From the NCBI GenBank assembly GCA_963565915.1, contig OY751494.1, positions 2,356,001 through 2,420,000 on the forward strand: a stretch of 64,000 bases of DNA. Direction: 5' to 3'. The position numbers and the translations under genes were made by a program. The DNA comes from Entoloma clypeatum. Its lineage: Eukaryota > Basidiomycota > Agaricomycetes > Agaricales > Entolomataceae. This document shows positions 47,642 through 60,439 of the stretch, piece after piece; within the stretch, counting starts at the first letter, position 1, and each line of letters begins with the position of its first letter. Below the pieces are notes generated by a model. That model saw only the letters and a list, made by a program, of their open reading frames with translations. It did not search any database and had not been told where the DNA came from.

Positions 47642-48778
47642 TCATTGAGATCGATGACGCCCCCGATTGCTTCCACCAACACCTTTGAGCCCACTTGTCC
47701 CGTGGCTGCGAATATGACCTCCGCCTTGCGCCTTGGCAATATCCTCGCGACTAAGTGTCAGGAACCCTCCTCTAAACTTCCCCACACCCATTTTTAGGCC
47801 TCGCTCTCTTCTCTTCTTATGTTCCCCGTCGGAAAATTCAAACATTTTCTTAAGTGTGGGATGATAATTCCCGACGTCCTTCGCCTTGAAAATCGCAAAG
47901 AAAAAAAAATCAATGGCAAGACCAGAGGACAGTATATTGGCTAACCTCATCTAGCTCCTGCCTTCTTCTCTCCTGCCGCTTCTCCAGGAGACCCTCTCTT
48001 ACGCGTTTCGATGCCCTGTTTCTCTCTTTATCGCGCACAGATTTTTCGCCTTTACCAAGTTTCGCTTCACCCGACAATTCGAGTAGGCGGCCAGCTAATG
48101 CTTTCCGGCGCTGCGCTGGTGTCAGTTCAAGTTCCGAGTTTAAAGATCCAGACAAGAGTTTGGTATGGACAAGGCGATGAAGGATGGCGTCGTTTTGAGC
48201 ATTTGTGCTGATGCAGATTCAATATGAAGACGGCATGACCTCTATTTCACCTACCGTTCCTTCTTGTCTTCATCTGACTTTGTAGATTCTGGGACAGTAT
48301 CCTGGCGAAGTTTCGCTATTTTGGAGGACTCCGATGGGTCATGATCAGCTGTTTGATTCTCTAAGATACACGCACCATAAATGCTTTCATTTCGGCTTTT
48401 GAACCCATGGTATTTGCTTCGGAATGATGGAACGTGTCTCGGAACACAACTAAATTTGACTTGGTGGTCGAACTTGCAGCAATATAGCTATCATCTTCCT
48501 GTTCAAAATCTGCAAGGAGAAATATGTAAAGGGCAGCTGATTAATCGGAAAAACATACCTTGATCACAAGCATCCTCTCCAAGTTCTTTCGCGATACCTC
48601 CCCATTCCTCTTCTGAATCTACCTTGCTTTCTGGCGAGCTGAGATCATCTTCGTTCCGTGTACGCTTGCTTCCGGAAGGAATGATAGGCTCGGCAATCTC
48701 AAAAGACTTCAAAAATTGGCGGCCATGAGCTTGGAGAATGTCGAGGAGATGGGCGGAATTTTCCGAGTTGGTGGTCAT
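47642..48778 (-). CDS. FAF1: Faf1/C1orf131-like 40S ribosome assembly factor
   Basis: Nucleolar protein of the SSU processome. The N-terminus has NSAHLLDILQAHGRQFLKS and an acidic stretch. The middle includes SKIAKLRQDTVPESTKSDED, LVHTKLLSGSLNSELELTPA and a basic coiled region (RNRASKRVREGLLEKRQERR). The C-terminal exon has NYHPTLKKMFEF and the characteristic GLKMGVGKFRGGFLTLSRED, ending in a Gly-rich tail. That last run is the main support for Faf1/DUF4602 assignment. Five or so introns. It diverges from the membrane protein gene at 48859, 80 bp apart. Confidence 0.78.
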
Positions 48779-48858
48779 TGGAAGCTATTGTATTTGCAGA
48801 AAACGGTCACGTTATCAAAAGCTCGAGGCCTCACCCCCCTAACTCTGTTCTGACCCCG

Positions 48859-49631
48859 ATGGTACGAGCTCGCAAGTCTCCCCAGAACGAACCAGGGAAT
48901 TCAGCCCCGACAGAAATCCCGGAAGAGGAAAAGTGGCGCTTAATCAATGAGACAGGCGTTCTCAACAAGGCGACGGCGACCCCATCAGATCTCGCAGCGG
49001 AGCCTGAGTCGTCTCTGGCTGAAGAGATATTCAACGCCGTCATTTTGATAATGCCTATGTCATTCTTACTACTTCTGATGGAGATGTGTGTCTTGCCTAA
49101 CGTTATTGTCCAACTTTCGACTCATCAGAAGAGCAGTCTGATACATTTTCAGTATGGTAAACACCCAACTCTGCAAGCGCTCGTAGACAGGGTCGTTTCG
49201 GGTGTTCCAAGTATGCCTCGTTTCCCCCTCTCCCCAATCTATTGACGTCCTCTTTTAGTTCTGTCCATTTTCATATTCTATAGTAAGCCTCTCGATCTGC
49301 TAACTTGTTGGATTTTTAGAGTAATAAACATTTCAGCTACGCGCTACCAGGCATACAGGCGAATGCAGATATTCCTCTTTGCGTTGAGCGTAGTTGTCGG
49401 GTCAAGACTAATATATCTTGTCAACCTTGGCCCATGGCTCGTCAATATGCAACAGGTGAGATCTTGAATTTGCCGCTATAGCTCTCAAATACTTCCACAT
49501 TGCAGTGCCCTCCATTGGCAACAATATGGGTATATACTATCGTCCAACTTGAGCTGGCGCCAGCTGTCTGTAGCTTGACTGTCGTCGGGGCCTACGTGTG
49601 GTCGAGTGGGCTTCAGGTATTGCCTCACTAA
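48859..49631 (+). CDS. DUF7719-like fungal membrane protein
   Basis: The ATG at 48859 gives VRARKSPQNEPGNSAPTEIP, a polar N-terminus. Four hydrophobic helices follow: AVILIMPMSFLLLLMEI, VPILSIFIFY, MQIFLFALSVVVGSRLIYLV and a C-terminal pair CPPLATIWVYTIVQLELAP and AVCSLTVVGAYVWSSGLQV. The loop LIHFQYGKHPTLQALVDR joins helices 1 and 2 through an intron whose acceptor is gagcag. The pattern recalls DUF7719 proteins of fungi, whose function is unknown. The call rests on memory of the family pattern and is moderate. Confidence 0.6.
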
Positions 49632-50017
49632 ATTGTTGTTCAACATGCAATCTCTGAGTCATTTACTTCATTGCGACATGTGAGGGTATATTCGGTGATA
49701 CATGGTCAGATATGTAGCCAGGTAGGCATTACTAATTCCTAAAATCAAATCATTCCTCCACCTGTGGAAACTGATCCCTAGAGATACAAAGTGGAAGTGA
49801 TTCGTCAATGATGAAGGAATCAAGGATGATGATTTTTGATATGTGCTCGATGATACGCCATCAACCATCTGTAATCTTTATCTGGCTGGGCACCTTTTAC
49901 GAGCAGGACGTTGAGGAGTAGACCGATCAAGGACACCCTCAAAGTCGTTTCAGGATATGAAGCAACCACAAGATCAAACAAGAAGTAACTGTGAAGCAAG
50001 TCGAGGCAGGAGCGAAT
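49632..50017. other. Convergent 3' intergenic region
   Basis: AT-rich spacer between the DUF7719-like gene and the helical protein gene. I see no coding frame with recognisable features and no repeat. It presumably contains both 3' UTRs. Confidence 0.5.
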
Positions 50018-51490
50018 TAGATGCCTTCCCCTTCATCTAGTTCAGAAGCCAGCAACTCGACTTTGCGCTGTTGCTCCTCTTCATAAGATGAAAATGCACA
50101 CATATAATATCCCACTCACACGATACGTTGTTGCTCTACCCTCCAGAACCATAGTCAAGACTTTCAATTGCCATTTTGACCGCCGACTCAAAGAATTTTG
50201 TATGGCTACCTTCTGTTGATTTAATCGATCGACAAAGGCCTTGTAGACACGGTCATCACGAGCAAAGTAGTACGACTAGCACAATGTCGGTGTGTATAGC
50301 TTGAGGTAAAAGGCTTGTCGAGGACTCACGGGTATGATGTCGCCTGTGATAGACTCCAAAGCGTTTGACCATGCACCCAGCATCAACAGATCCCTGTTGG
50401 TATGACAGCTAAGAAGGAATGTATCTGTAGGCGGATGAATTACGGACACAATCGCATTGGATAAGCTGGGTAGATTTTTAGTCCATGAGTTGTGACGCTC
50501 GAGTCAGACTCACTAATCTTCAACTGTGGCTATGAGATCAGCCTTTCCCAGTTCTTTGGTGACAAATCGCCGTACAACAGAATCTGCCGTCTTTACAGGT
50601 TGACCAGCTGCGCCAGCCTTCAAGGCGCGTGCGATGGTCGAAACTTGTGCCCAAACCCATTTATCGCCTTCACTCATGATTAAAGTCTGCATAAAGGATG
50701 CAATGAGGTCACTTTGCGATTGGGAAAGGCCATAATCTATTGCGAGCTTGAGGTTAGTTCCTACGAGGGATATTCAGTTTGCAAAGCGAGTAGAAACCTC
50801 CCAAGGGATATTCGCACGCAACGCTTTAAGGATCGGCTTCATTCGGGGTTTTGAAATATCTTCGTCATTAAGATGATTCACAAAACGCGAAAAGGCACCT
50901 AGCAAGACAATAGCGACATCTCGGTGTGACTGCCCGATCCGCATCGCGTGAAGTAAGGGTGTTGCATCACCCGTTTTGCGAAGCAGGAGCTGAAAGACCA
51001 GATACCTAAGGAGTATGGATAGGTGGTTCTGAACCTGACGAACCTGGAACGCCCGGTCACGGATTTCCATCAGGAAGATGATATCCTTCTGCTCAACAGC
51101 TCTGAGTACTTCAAAACCCTAGAAGAGCAGAATTAGTGGAAGGGCATTCGTGAACAATGAAAAATCACCTCTGGTTCTTTCCAGGAACTCGCTCCATCGA
51201 TGGTGGGTGATTTGGGGTTTGATTTGGCAGACCGTGGCGAAGCCGGAGAGGAGGTGCTTGCTCTCCTCTCATGCTGCGGGCTGACTAAGGGGGTTTCTGA
51301 TTCCAGACTGAGCGGGGAGGGGCTGCGGCGTAGTTGTCGTAGAAGAGCCTTTGGTGCGAGGTCTTCTGCTTCGCGTTGGATGAAACCTTGAGAGGAGGAT
51401 GAGGAGATAGGATGTCATAACGGCGAACGACATACTGTTCGAAGGGAGACGTTCAGGAAGACAAGGATCGGAGGTGACTGTTCTTCTCAT
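50018..51490 (-). CDS. Conserved-looking helical protein, function unknown
   Basis: The first exon (RRTVTSDPCLPERLPSN) joins by a canonical GTATGT intron to SFIQREAEDLAPKALLRQLR and a Ser/Pro-rich stretch (ERRASTSSPASPRSAKS). The rest looks all-helical: GFEVLRAVEQKDIIFLMEIR, ATPLLHAMRIGQSHRDVAIV, LLGAFSRFVNHLND, ASFMQTLIMSEGDKWVWAQV, STIARALKAG, NATADLLMLGAWSNALES, YYFARDDRVYKAFVDRL. It ends VELLASELDEGEGI. I do not recognise the family. An alternative 3' join ending at 50136 also stays open, but gives a shorter tail. The start could be the upstream in-frame ATG near 51571. It diverges from the Dicer gene by 164 bp. Confidence 0.6.
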
Positions 51491-51654
51491 TGATGTCGGG
51501 GGACTGGTTTGGCCGTCAAGAAGCTTTCCAAGGAGCAGCACGACGGGGGCGTTATTCACATCCATTGACACTGGCTCCTATTTATACATGGCTGTGGTAT
51601 GTAGGAGAAGGCAAGTCACAAGTCACACGTCACGCAACTCTCTCTCACCACAAC

Positions 51655-54600
51655 ATGTTGAACGTGTGGAAGCGGACATGGAAGGAGAACGATTCTCAGA
51701 GCAGGTTGGATGAACCAGGCAACACCGCGTCCTCTCTGGACGTCGCTGGGGCAGTTCATCCATCTGACACCATCTCTTCCTTCCACAAACGCATCAGGAC
51801 CGGAGAGGGAGAAGACGTCCTCCAACCGCTAGCGAAAGACCAATCTCCTCTCCAACCCCATCTCGAGGACCTCGACTCGACGTTGGAAGAACAAGTACTC
51901 CAGCAAGTAAAACTAAAAAATAGTAAATTCACTAAAACTTCCCTTGCTTTGGCTATCACTCATCGCTTTCAAGCAATCGCCCTTGTTCCCCCCTTGCGAT
52001 GTTCATGTTCAATGTTTTTCAAAAATCTAATCCTTGACTTACGTCAATATTTCTGTCGCAGCTACTCTCAACCTTCTGGTTCGTTCTCTCGAGTGGGCCA
52101 TTGGTATCGAGCGAGGTCGGCCTCATATCGCCATAAAAAGGCACAGATCAGCATTTCTAGTCGTGGAGTCCGTGTCTCTTATGTATGTCGATCGATCATC
52201 ACCTGAAGAGATCTTTCTATGCAGTGATCTATCCTCCCTTGAGTTATATGGCGCGGGCATCAAACGGAAAAACCCCATGCTTTGGGTTGGGATATATAAC
52301 AGAATTTCTCATTCGGAATTGGAATCTTGGGCAAAAATCTTGAAACACGATGTCGTCATACTACCTCCCACCGTGAGTGTGGTAGTTGTCTCTTTTTGGG
52401 CAGCTTAAAACTTATATCACTTAACAGCTGCTACTTGATTCCCTCATTCGCGGAACACTTGCCATCACTCAGATTCACACTTTGATTTTCTGCGATGCAC
52501 AAACTGTAATGGAACAGGGTTCACATCCTGTTGTACAAGTCATGAACAATTTTTATTGCATAACGGATACACTTTCCCGGCCTCGTATCCTTGCGCTTGC
52601 CGCGTTTCCAGCCGATACTTGTTTTCATATCGATTCCGCAATGCTTAATCTCGAGAACATTCTCGACTCCAAAATCCTCGGTATCACACCAGAAAAGCGA
52701 GCAGAAATCCTCGCCGTCGCCGACGAACCGCGTCAAGTTGTACTTCTTTACAATGAAACGATCACATCTACTCCTCCCGCACTGCTGAGTCGATTGCTTG
52801 AACACGACCCATCCGAATCATTATATCCGGAATATTATAAAACTTCCCGAGAGGCATTCGTACAATTGGGTTCTTGTGCCTCTGACCTCGTGTGGCGCCG
52901 TGCTCAGACAGCGGTCGACAAGGACCCTTGGTGTCAGGATGACGGACGCAGTGAGGTGAAGGTCGCTGCGATCCGCGACATCATTAAAAATTGGCCTTTC
53001 GCAATGCCTAATCTAGATTCGAGTTCTCGTGGATTCAACGTGACTCACAAGTTTCTTCAATTGGTGAGGATTCTTGAAGCCTGTGAGCCGTATGGGGAAT
53101 CCTTTCGGGCTGTAGTTTTTGGTGCGTACGCTCCCCCTCGCAAATTCGTGTGCTCACTTCTCCCCGTGTGAGCAGTGCGCGAAGGAGCAATTGCACAGAT
53201 TATTGTAGACTTGCTTCGAACACTAAGTCAACTATGTTGGCTTCGTCCGTGTGCCCTTCTTACAAGCAATGCATTGGACTCACATTATCATCATGTAGGA
53301 CCAAAGTGCCTTCGATCTGTCATCATACTAATATCTAACCCAACAGCGGAAAATGATGTACGGATTTACAATAGGAACCTACAACCTTCTCATTGCAGCA
53401 GTACGCAAAGAGGACTCGCACGTCCTCAAAGCGCCAGTCGTCGTATGGTATGCATCCACGCTATTCGAGTCGAATCCGTGTTCAGCAGAAATGTGTTTTC
53501 TCCAGTTTCGATGCCTTCGAGAGCCAAATCCTCCAGTCATTCATTCATGCATGCACTAGTGGGCGTGAAAGCCACGTGATACACATGGTGCAGGAAGGGG
53601 AGGACGGCCATAGGCGTCTTCTTTCAAATAACTTCATCACCAATAAGGTACTGACTTCCACGAATTATGTCCATCTACAGCTTCCGTCATCTTCCGCAAA
53701 TGCTTCCAAAAACAAAGGCACAAAGGACGAGATTGGCCACCATTTGGCATTCATCCAAGATCCTACTACAGGCCGTCGCATCCACCCCCAGTGCTCTATG
53801 GACGTAATCAGCCTTCTGGAAACAGATATTTTGCCCAAGTATGAAGACACAGCTGGTGGCCAAGCCCTTTTCGAGTTCAACGAACTGCTCTCGAACGGGC
53901 CTGCTTCTCCACGGAGCTATACTTGTGTAGTTTCTCTCCACGGCTTCCGAAGAATTACAGGGCCTTGCTCAGCATCAAAGGAGCTTGCAAAACAAGCTGC
54001 GTGCTACAAAGTCTGCCAAGAGCTTTTTTCAGCGGGCCTTCTTGACTATCGCCTATTCCCACAAGACAAGGCTGCTTTTGATGATGATGACGCTTTAAAT
54101 GATTCAGGCGCACAGCAAACTGGGACTCGGAGTTATCCTCACAAGGAGCCAGATTTCTGGGCCAACGTCGGTTCGGCTGCCGTCACCTCCCTCTTTCCGA
54201 CTGTTATCTCTCCTAGACATACCGTAGTGGAGCATGGAACTTATTCCCCTCTCGCGATTCTCACTCGACACCCCCTTCCTGAGCTAAGGAGTACCAAGCT
54301 TTTTGATGCGACCATTCCAGTCATGGTCGTCTTTGAAAGAGCCGCACCTCTCCAGGTTGATGAGAGTCGCCTACAAGACTTATATCGGTATACCCTTAGG
54401 ATGTCCCGAACCATCTGTAACAAACCCTATGGATGTGACATGGAGGATACGTTGTATTTTCTAGTCCCTTTGAGAAAAACTTGGACGTCTCGCAACAACA
54501 CGGGCTTCCGGGATCCGTTCTACTTCCCCTCGATCGCTGGATACATACCTTGGGATCTTGTCAATCTGGCCAGCCGTGATTATGCAGTCCCATTGACAAT

Positions 54601-57204
54601 TACACCTAGGGATCAAGAGATGCAGAATGTCGTGGTTCAAGATCGTTGGGCGGAGTTTACGAGACGGTACAAGGTGGTCAGAATACGGTCTGATCTGACT
54701 CCTCTGAGTAAACCTGCCGATAGTCCGGTAAGTCGCCTCTTTTTTTTCTTACTCGTGACTGCATGATTGACCCGACGGTATATAGCGCGAAGCCAATTAT
54801 GATAGCTTTCTCGATTTTTGCAAAGCAAGGGTTAAAGGCTTCACTGGCCTGCAAGATTTAAAGCAACCCCTAATCGAGGTCTCAACTGTTCCCTCTGTGA
54901 CCAACCTTTTAAATCCCACATCACGACCCATCGTTGTACCACACAAAAACCACGCAAAATGTTCGAGATTCGCTCATGATATCTGAAACGAGATTGAATT
55001 TTCTGATTAGATCTCATACCCGAACTTTGTGCGAAGTTCACTATGCCCGCAAGGTTTGCCGCCCCCATCATCTCGGTGCATCAATGCTAATGAAATTTGC
55101 AGCACCCTGCTGACCGCCCGACTGATCCCTTCCGTCACCCGAAGGATCAATGACTTACTTCTCGTCAAAGAATTGAACGCAAAACTGTTTAATCACACCA
55201 TTTCAGAAACCCTCCTGCACATGGCGTTATGTACCCCGTCATCTGGCGTCGAATATGACTATGAGCGTCTGGAGTTACTTGGTAAATTATCGTGGCCCCA
55301 TTCCAGCATCCCGTCTAACATGGAAGATTACAATAGGGGATGCTTTCTTGAAATACTTGTCTACTATCTATGTCTTTCTCACAAATCCAACGTGCAGTGA
55401 AGGTTCTCTGCATTTAGAAAGACAGAAACTCATAAGCAACAAATCACTGTATCAGAACGCTCGCCGCAAAGGATTACCGAGCTACATCCAATCAAAGCCG
55501 TTCGCGCCCAAGTCTTGGCATCCTCCAAACTTCACACTCCTAGTCGCCGAGAAGGTAGTGGCGCGAAAGTCATCGATTTCAGGCCAGGATGAGGATGATC
55601 AAGCAGAATCTATGGTCGTAGTCTCGAGTCCTCTGCAACCAGACCTTGTTGATGCAACGAGTAAGCCTTCGACCCAAAAGGAGAAGGATAACACACGGAA
55701 GAAAAAGAAAAGAAGATCTGGAGAAGATGTGCAATGGTTGGGTGACAAAGTGAATATTTTCCGCAACCAAAGGTTTCCGGACAATTAACAAACCCACAAT
55801 CGTTCAGGCTATCGCAGATGTTGCCGAGGCTATTATCGGGGCCGCGTATCTTACTGGAGGTTGTGACACGGCCTTGAAAGTCACGAAAGCACTAGGTGTT
55901 GCCGTTCTAAACGTTGACCAATGGTCCGATTTTGGACCCAAAGGCATAGCGCCAGTGTTCAAGACGACGACCAAGATAGATACCAACTCTATTCAGGCGA
56001 TCGAAGGCATCATTCGACATAGAATCCTACGTCCAGATCTGCTTGCGCAAGCTTTGGTAATTGTCGCATTGTACATTGTTCCGGATAAGTTATCGTTAAT
56101 TCGGGTTCCAGACACATTCCTCTGTACCGTCGACGGGGTCTATTTCTTATGAACGCCTTGAATTCATCGGAGATGCAATCCTTGACTTCAGTAAGCGAAA
56201 TTTTGCATATATCGGACCAACATTTGAACGACGAAATTACAGTGGTCACCCGGCACCTTTTCACTCGCGAAAAAGAACTAAATCCCGGAGGATTGACTCT
56301 TCTTAAGGTGAGACGTATCAACCTTTTTTCTTCTTAGGTATTCTGAAGCCAATAAAGGGTGCTATGGTATCCAACTCCACCCTAGCCGCTGCGTGCGTGC
56401 TCTCGGGTCTGCACGAACACCTCCTCTATGAATCAAATGTTCTGAGGACGACCATTCAACAGTATATTTCAAAAATTCATGCCTATCAAAAGAAAGAACA
56501 CGACGCTGCCGAAAGGGAGGGTCGGTCGCCTGGACAGTATTGGCTTGGACTGGAAGCCCCGAAGGTTTGTTCTTTGCGCATGGAACAATAGGACTTATCT
56601 ATCCCTTGACATTTCAGACGCTCTCAGACGTCATGGAGTCTGTCATCGGAGCCATCTACATATCTGACGATTTCTCGCCTGTTGGGTCTGAAGCACTCTT
56701 TGAAAACTTGTTGAAGCCATTCTATGACAAACACGTCACGCTGAAAACACTCTCACACCACCCAACGAAGAATTTGTTTGAGCTGCTTCAAGCGCGGGGT
56801 TGTCAGCGGTTCAAAATGCTGAAAGAAAGAAGTGTGACAGGCATCACGTCCTGTCTGGGTATGTGGTTCAACATTGTCGAGTTTTCTCTCTTTCATACAT
56901 TCAGCTAATAGTTCTGGTCCATGATGTTATTTTGACAAGTGCTGAGGATTCGAAGGCTGTAGGGGCTGCTCGGCGGGCCTCTCTCATTGCATTGGACGCA
57001 TTGGAAGGCGATCCAGGTTTTTTGACCAGGACTTGTGATTGTCGCTCCAAATCAAAACCGACAAAGAGGGAGCGAGATGATGCAAAATTGATATTGAAAT
57101 TCGAGGAGGAACAAGACATGCTGGCCGTGGAAGATGAGTTGATGGAGATGAAGGAGGCCCAAGAGGAAGAGAGTGAACTTGAGGACGGCATGATACTTGA
57201 GTAA
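51655..57204 (+). CDS. DCL: Dicer-like RNase III with decayed helicase region
   Basis: Processes dsRNA to small RNAs for silencing. The N-terminal region aligns in order with a Dicer DExH helicase, but no GKT/GKS is found and the DExH position reads TLIFCDAQTVMEQ before RPRILALAAFP. The helicase-C half (AVVFVREGAIAQIIVDLL, NLLIAAVRKEDSHVLKAPVV, FIHACTSGRESHVIHMVQEG) lacks the Arg finger. The Dicer dimerisation domain (YTCVVSLHGFRRITGP) follows, then LIPELCAKFTMPAS and RNase IIIa (YERLELLGDAFLKY; second acidic pair DVAEAIIGAAYL), RNase IIIb (YERLEFIGDAILDF; DVMESVIGAIY) and a short dsRBD-like C-terminus. Both RNase III sites look complete. A clear PAZ domain is not identified. Many introns; joins at 52.0 and 53.2-53.5 kb are approximate. 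Confidence 0.88.
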
Positions 57205-57373
57205 CCTGCGTAGTCGTTAAAATTCGATAGATATTGAGATGTACAAGATGTATAGAACAGTTTTAGTTCACCGGTGCAGGTTGCTCTCAAGTCTATACAT
57301 ATTTCTCTAACCGCTTTGGGATTTGTTCCTTGGGCAAAGTTAACAACTAAAACTCTTGTAGACCGTATTACTC

Positions 57374-57650
57374 TCACAGTTGGTATTTCGTCGCCACAAA
57401 GGGGATGGCAAATCCAACACTCAGGAATCCTATGAGTTTCAACCCGAAGGCCAACTTTTTCTCGCCAGGCCATTGGAACGGAAGGTGCTGGGTGAAAAGA
57501 AAATGGAGAGAAGTGCGGAACGGAGTGAGTATTGCGTACGTGGTAATGGCCATGGTCGCCGCGGACGGGAGTAGTGGTGTGCAGCGAACGAGCACGCATA
57601 AGAACTTGTTGGCGCAAAGCCGGAGAACGGGCGAGGATGGAGAGCGACAT
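57374..57650 (-). CDS. COX8: Cytochrome c oxidase subunit VIIc (yeast Cox8)
   Basis: Small subunit of complex IV in the inner mitochondrial membrane. Two exons. The first encodes a presequence (SLSILARSPALRQQVLMRAR) with SLHTTTPVRGDHGHYH; the intron (gtacgc...cccag) joins it to HLPFQWPGEKKLAFGLK and a single helix LIGFLSVGFAIPFVATKYQL. The motif PF followed by GFAxPF is characteristic of COX7C/Cox8. About 76 residues before processing. It diverges from the aldehyde dehydrogenase gene, with 162 bp between starts. Confidence 0.9.
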
Positions 57651-57812
57651 GGATGATTGTGTCAAGAATGTTCGGGAGAGGTCGGGGCACTAAGGTCACG
57701 TGCTACGTGTCATCGCATCACGCGTCGCGTCGATGCGGAATCCTCGATGATCCGCCTTGCCGCTGCCAGATTGATTCAAAAAGCTCAGACCCAGGATAAT
57801 CGCACCTTCAAC

Positions 57813-60439
57813 ATGGCACAATCTGTCTCCATAAACATCCCCGCTCTAAATAAGCAGATCGATGTGCCAACAGGCCTCTTCATCAACAACGAGTTCGTCC
57901 CATCCGTCGATTCTAACGAGCTCATCCAGTACGTTCCAGCTATTTCCAGCTAAAGCCCTGCATGACCATCTCACTCACGGACATCCAGTGCCGTAAACCC
58001 AGCCACGGAAGAAATCATCTGTTCTGTCGTAGCTGGTACGATAAGATATCTGCACTTTATCATGAGTTGTCCCATCAAGTAATCCACCTCCAAAGCTTCG
58101 CCCGAAGACATTGACGTTGCTGTGGCTGCCGCTCGCCATGCCTTCAATACGACGTGGGGAAAGAATGTTACTGGATTTGAGCGGTCCAGATTGATTCACA
58201 GGCTCGCCGATTTCATCGAACGAGATGCCCAAGAACTTGCGGAGCTGGAAGCCTTGAACAATGGAAAACCTGTCAGAGTTGCTCGGTGACTTAGAACTCT
58301 TGACACATCCCCAGCCGGTTTAAACCTCATTTCTTGCATAGTGATTTCGATATCGGAGACAGCGTCCAGTGTCTTCGATACTATGCTGGATGGGCAGACA
58401 AGATTATCGGTCAGGTATGGTTTGTCTAGTCTCACCGACACAAAATTCGGGCAAAATCCCTGTCGTGTACAGTTCCATTTCATTTCATCCCGTGCATTTC
58501 ATCTCGTCTCATCAATTCTAACTAAATTCACCTCAGTCTCTTGAAGTCGACAACAAGACTAAATTCGCCTTTACTCGCCACGACCCCATCGGCGTTTGTG
58601 GGCAGATGTAATGTTCTAGTTCCATTCAGTCGGAACGTGCTGAACGGGTTTTCAGCATTCCCTGGAATTACCCAATCAATATGTGGTGAGTCAATTTAGT
58701 CTTTGCAGACTTTAGTGGGTCATTGAAGTCTTACAAGGGCGTGGAAGGTTGCCCCTGCGTTGGCAGTAGGATGCACAATCGTTATGAAGCCTTCGGAACT
58801 CTGTCCTCTCACGGCGCTCGTATGTACCTACTATGTTTGTTTCGGATACAGCCCTTGAACAAGATGCTCCAGAAACTTTCTGAGCTTGTCAGGGAAGCAG
58901 GGTAAACCAAGACGGGTCATTTCAACGCCGTTTTCCTAACTGTTTGTAAGCTTTCCGCCAGGTGTTATCAATACTGTACCTTCTCTGGGTCCTGTTGGTG
59001 GCGCTGCCCTGGCCGGACACCCCGATGTTGACAAGGTAGCCTTCACAGGCTCCACCATCACTGGCCGCAAGATTATGGAAGCTGCTTCTAAAAGTAACCT
59101 CAAGAAGGTATAGTTCACGCTATCTCCTTCTTCTAATCCCTGATCCCATAGACACTATATGCTAGGTTTCACTGGAACTCGGAGGAAAGTCCCCGCATCT
59201 GATTTTCGAATCAGCAGATCTAGAGCAAGGTCAGTCCACCCCTCTCATCATGAATTCAAATATTTGCGTCAGCAAGTTCACCTCTTGTAATGAAACATCG
59301 ATGTCGGCAACGCACGCGCTCGAAAGGCATAGATCTTTCTTTTCAGTCGTTTCCGTGCACAATTTTTTCATATTCTTATTGGGTCATTATCCACAGCCGC
59401 AAACTGGGTCGCCCTAGGCATATGCTATAATAGTGGCCAAGACTGTACGGCAGGATCGCGTGTATACGCGCAGGATACAGTTTACGACAACTTCATCGAT
59501 CTACTTGTATCGAAGGTCAAAGCACAAGTCGTCGGTGATGGTTTCGATGAGAAGACTGGTGGTGGACCGGTGGTATGGTTTTCCTTTTTCTGAACCCCAC
59601 CAACTCTTTCCCGCGGTCCTGCACTAGGTTTCCAAGGGCCAGTATGACAGGATTTGGAGTTATATCGAGGCGGGGAAGCAGGAAGGTGCCAAGGCTATTC
59701 TGGGGGGCGATAAGAGACCCGGGAAAGGTTATTACGTTGACCCTACAAGTGAGGCCGCATATTATCATGTTCGCATTTTCGTATATCTCACTCGTCTGCA
59801 GTCTTTACAGAAGTTCGGCCCGACATGAAAATTGTCAGTCGTTATCAACCTTTCTTCTTCCATCTGCTCTCAATCCAATTCAGGTGAAGGAAGAGGTAAA
59901 TGGGGGATCTAGCAGGTTTTTAAAATTTGATTAAGTATATCTTCAAGATTTTCGGCCCAGTGCTTGCTGTTGGTAAATTCAAGACGGAAGAGGAAGCAGT
60001 TTCGCTTGCGAATGACACGACTTACGGACTAGGTGCCGGCCTCCACTCCAGTGGGTCCCTGACTCTCAATATTTTCCAACGATGCACAGTTTGCTGATGA
60101 CGACCTTTGACAGAGGACGCAGGTCAATGTATGCGAGTAGCATCTGCCCTTGAGGCTGGAACGGTAAGCCATCGAACAGTTCTCTTCCTGTTAGTTCCCT
60201 CATTCCTACACGACGGTATGAAGGTGTGGGTCAATCAATATAATGTACTCAACAACAATGTTCCTTTCGGGGGCAAGAAGCAATCAGGGATAGGTCCGTT
60301 GTACGTGTTTTCCGGGAGATTGGCTTATAAATAATATCCGCTTGCAGGTCGCGAGCTCGGAAGCTATGCTCTCGAAGAGTACGTATCTGTCAAAGCAATT
60401 CACTGGAATTTTGGGGAAGTACTTGAGTGGCCATTGTAG
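57813..60439 (+). CDS. Aldehyde dehydrogenase (NAD(P)+, class 1/2 type)
   Basis: Oxidises aldehydes to acids, for example acetaldehyde to acetate. There is no clear presequence ([20 protein letters not shown]), so a cytosolic form is likely. Key parts: [26 protein letters not shown], cofactor-binding [10 protein letters not shown] and [11 protein letters not shown], the [15 protein letters not shown] loop, catalytic Glu in [14 protein letters not shown], catalytic Cys in [27 protein letters not shown] and, near the end, [16 protein letters not shown]. Some 14 or more short introns, several exons below 60 nt. The active-site loop GQDCTAGSR is a little unlike the usual GQxCxAGSR but keeps the Cys. 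Confidence 0.93.

Noticed and set aside
50136..50250. Alternative C-terminus of the helical protein ending at 50136
   Set aside because: It needs a 38-nt intron; the longer frame to 50018 uses a more normal intron and continues a regular helical pattern. Kept only as an alternative.
51655..57204. Dicer as a pseudogene
   Set aside because: Although the helicase is decayed, the reading frame through many introns and both RNase III catalytic centres are preserved.
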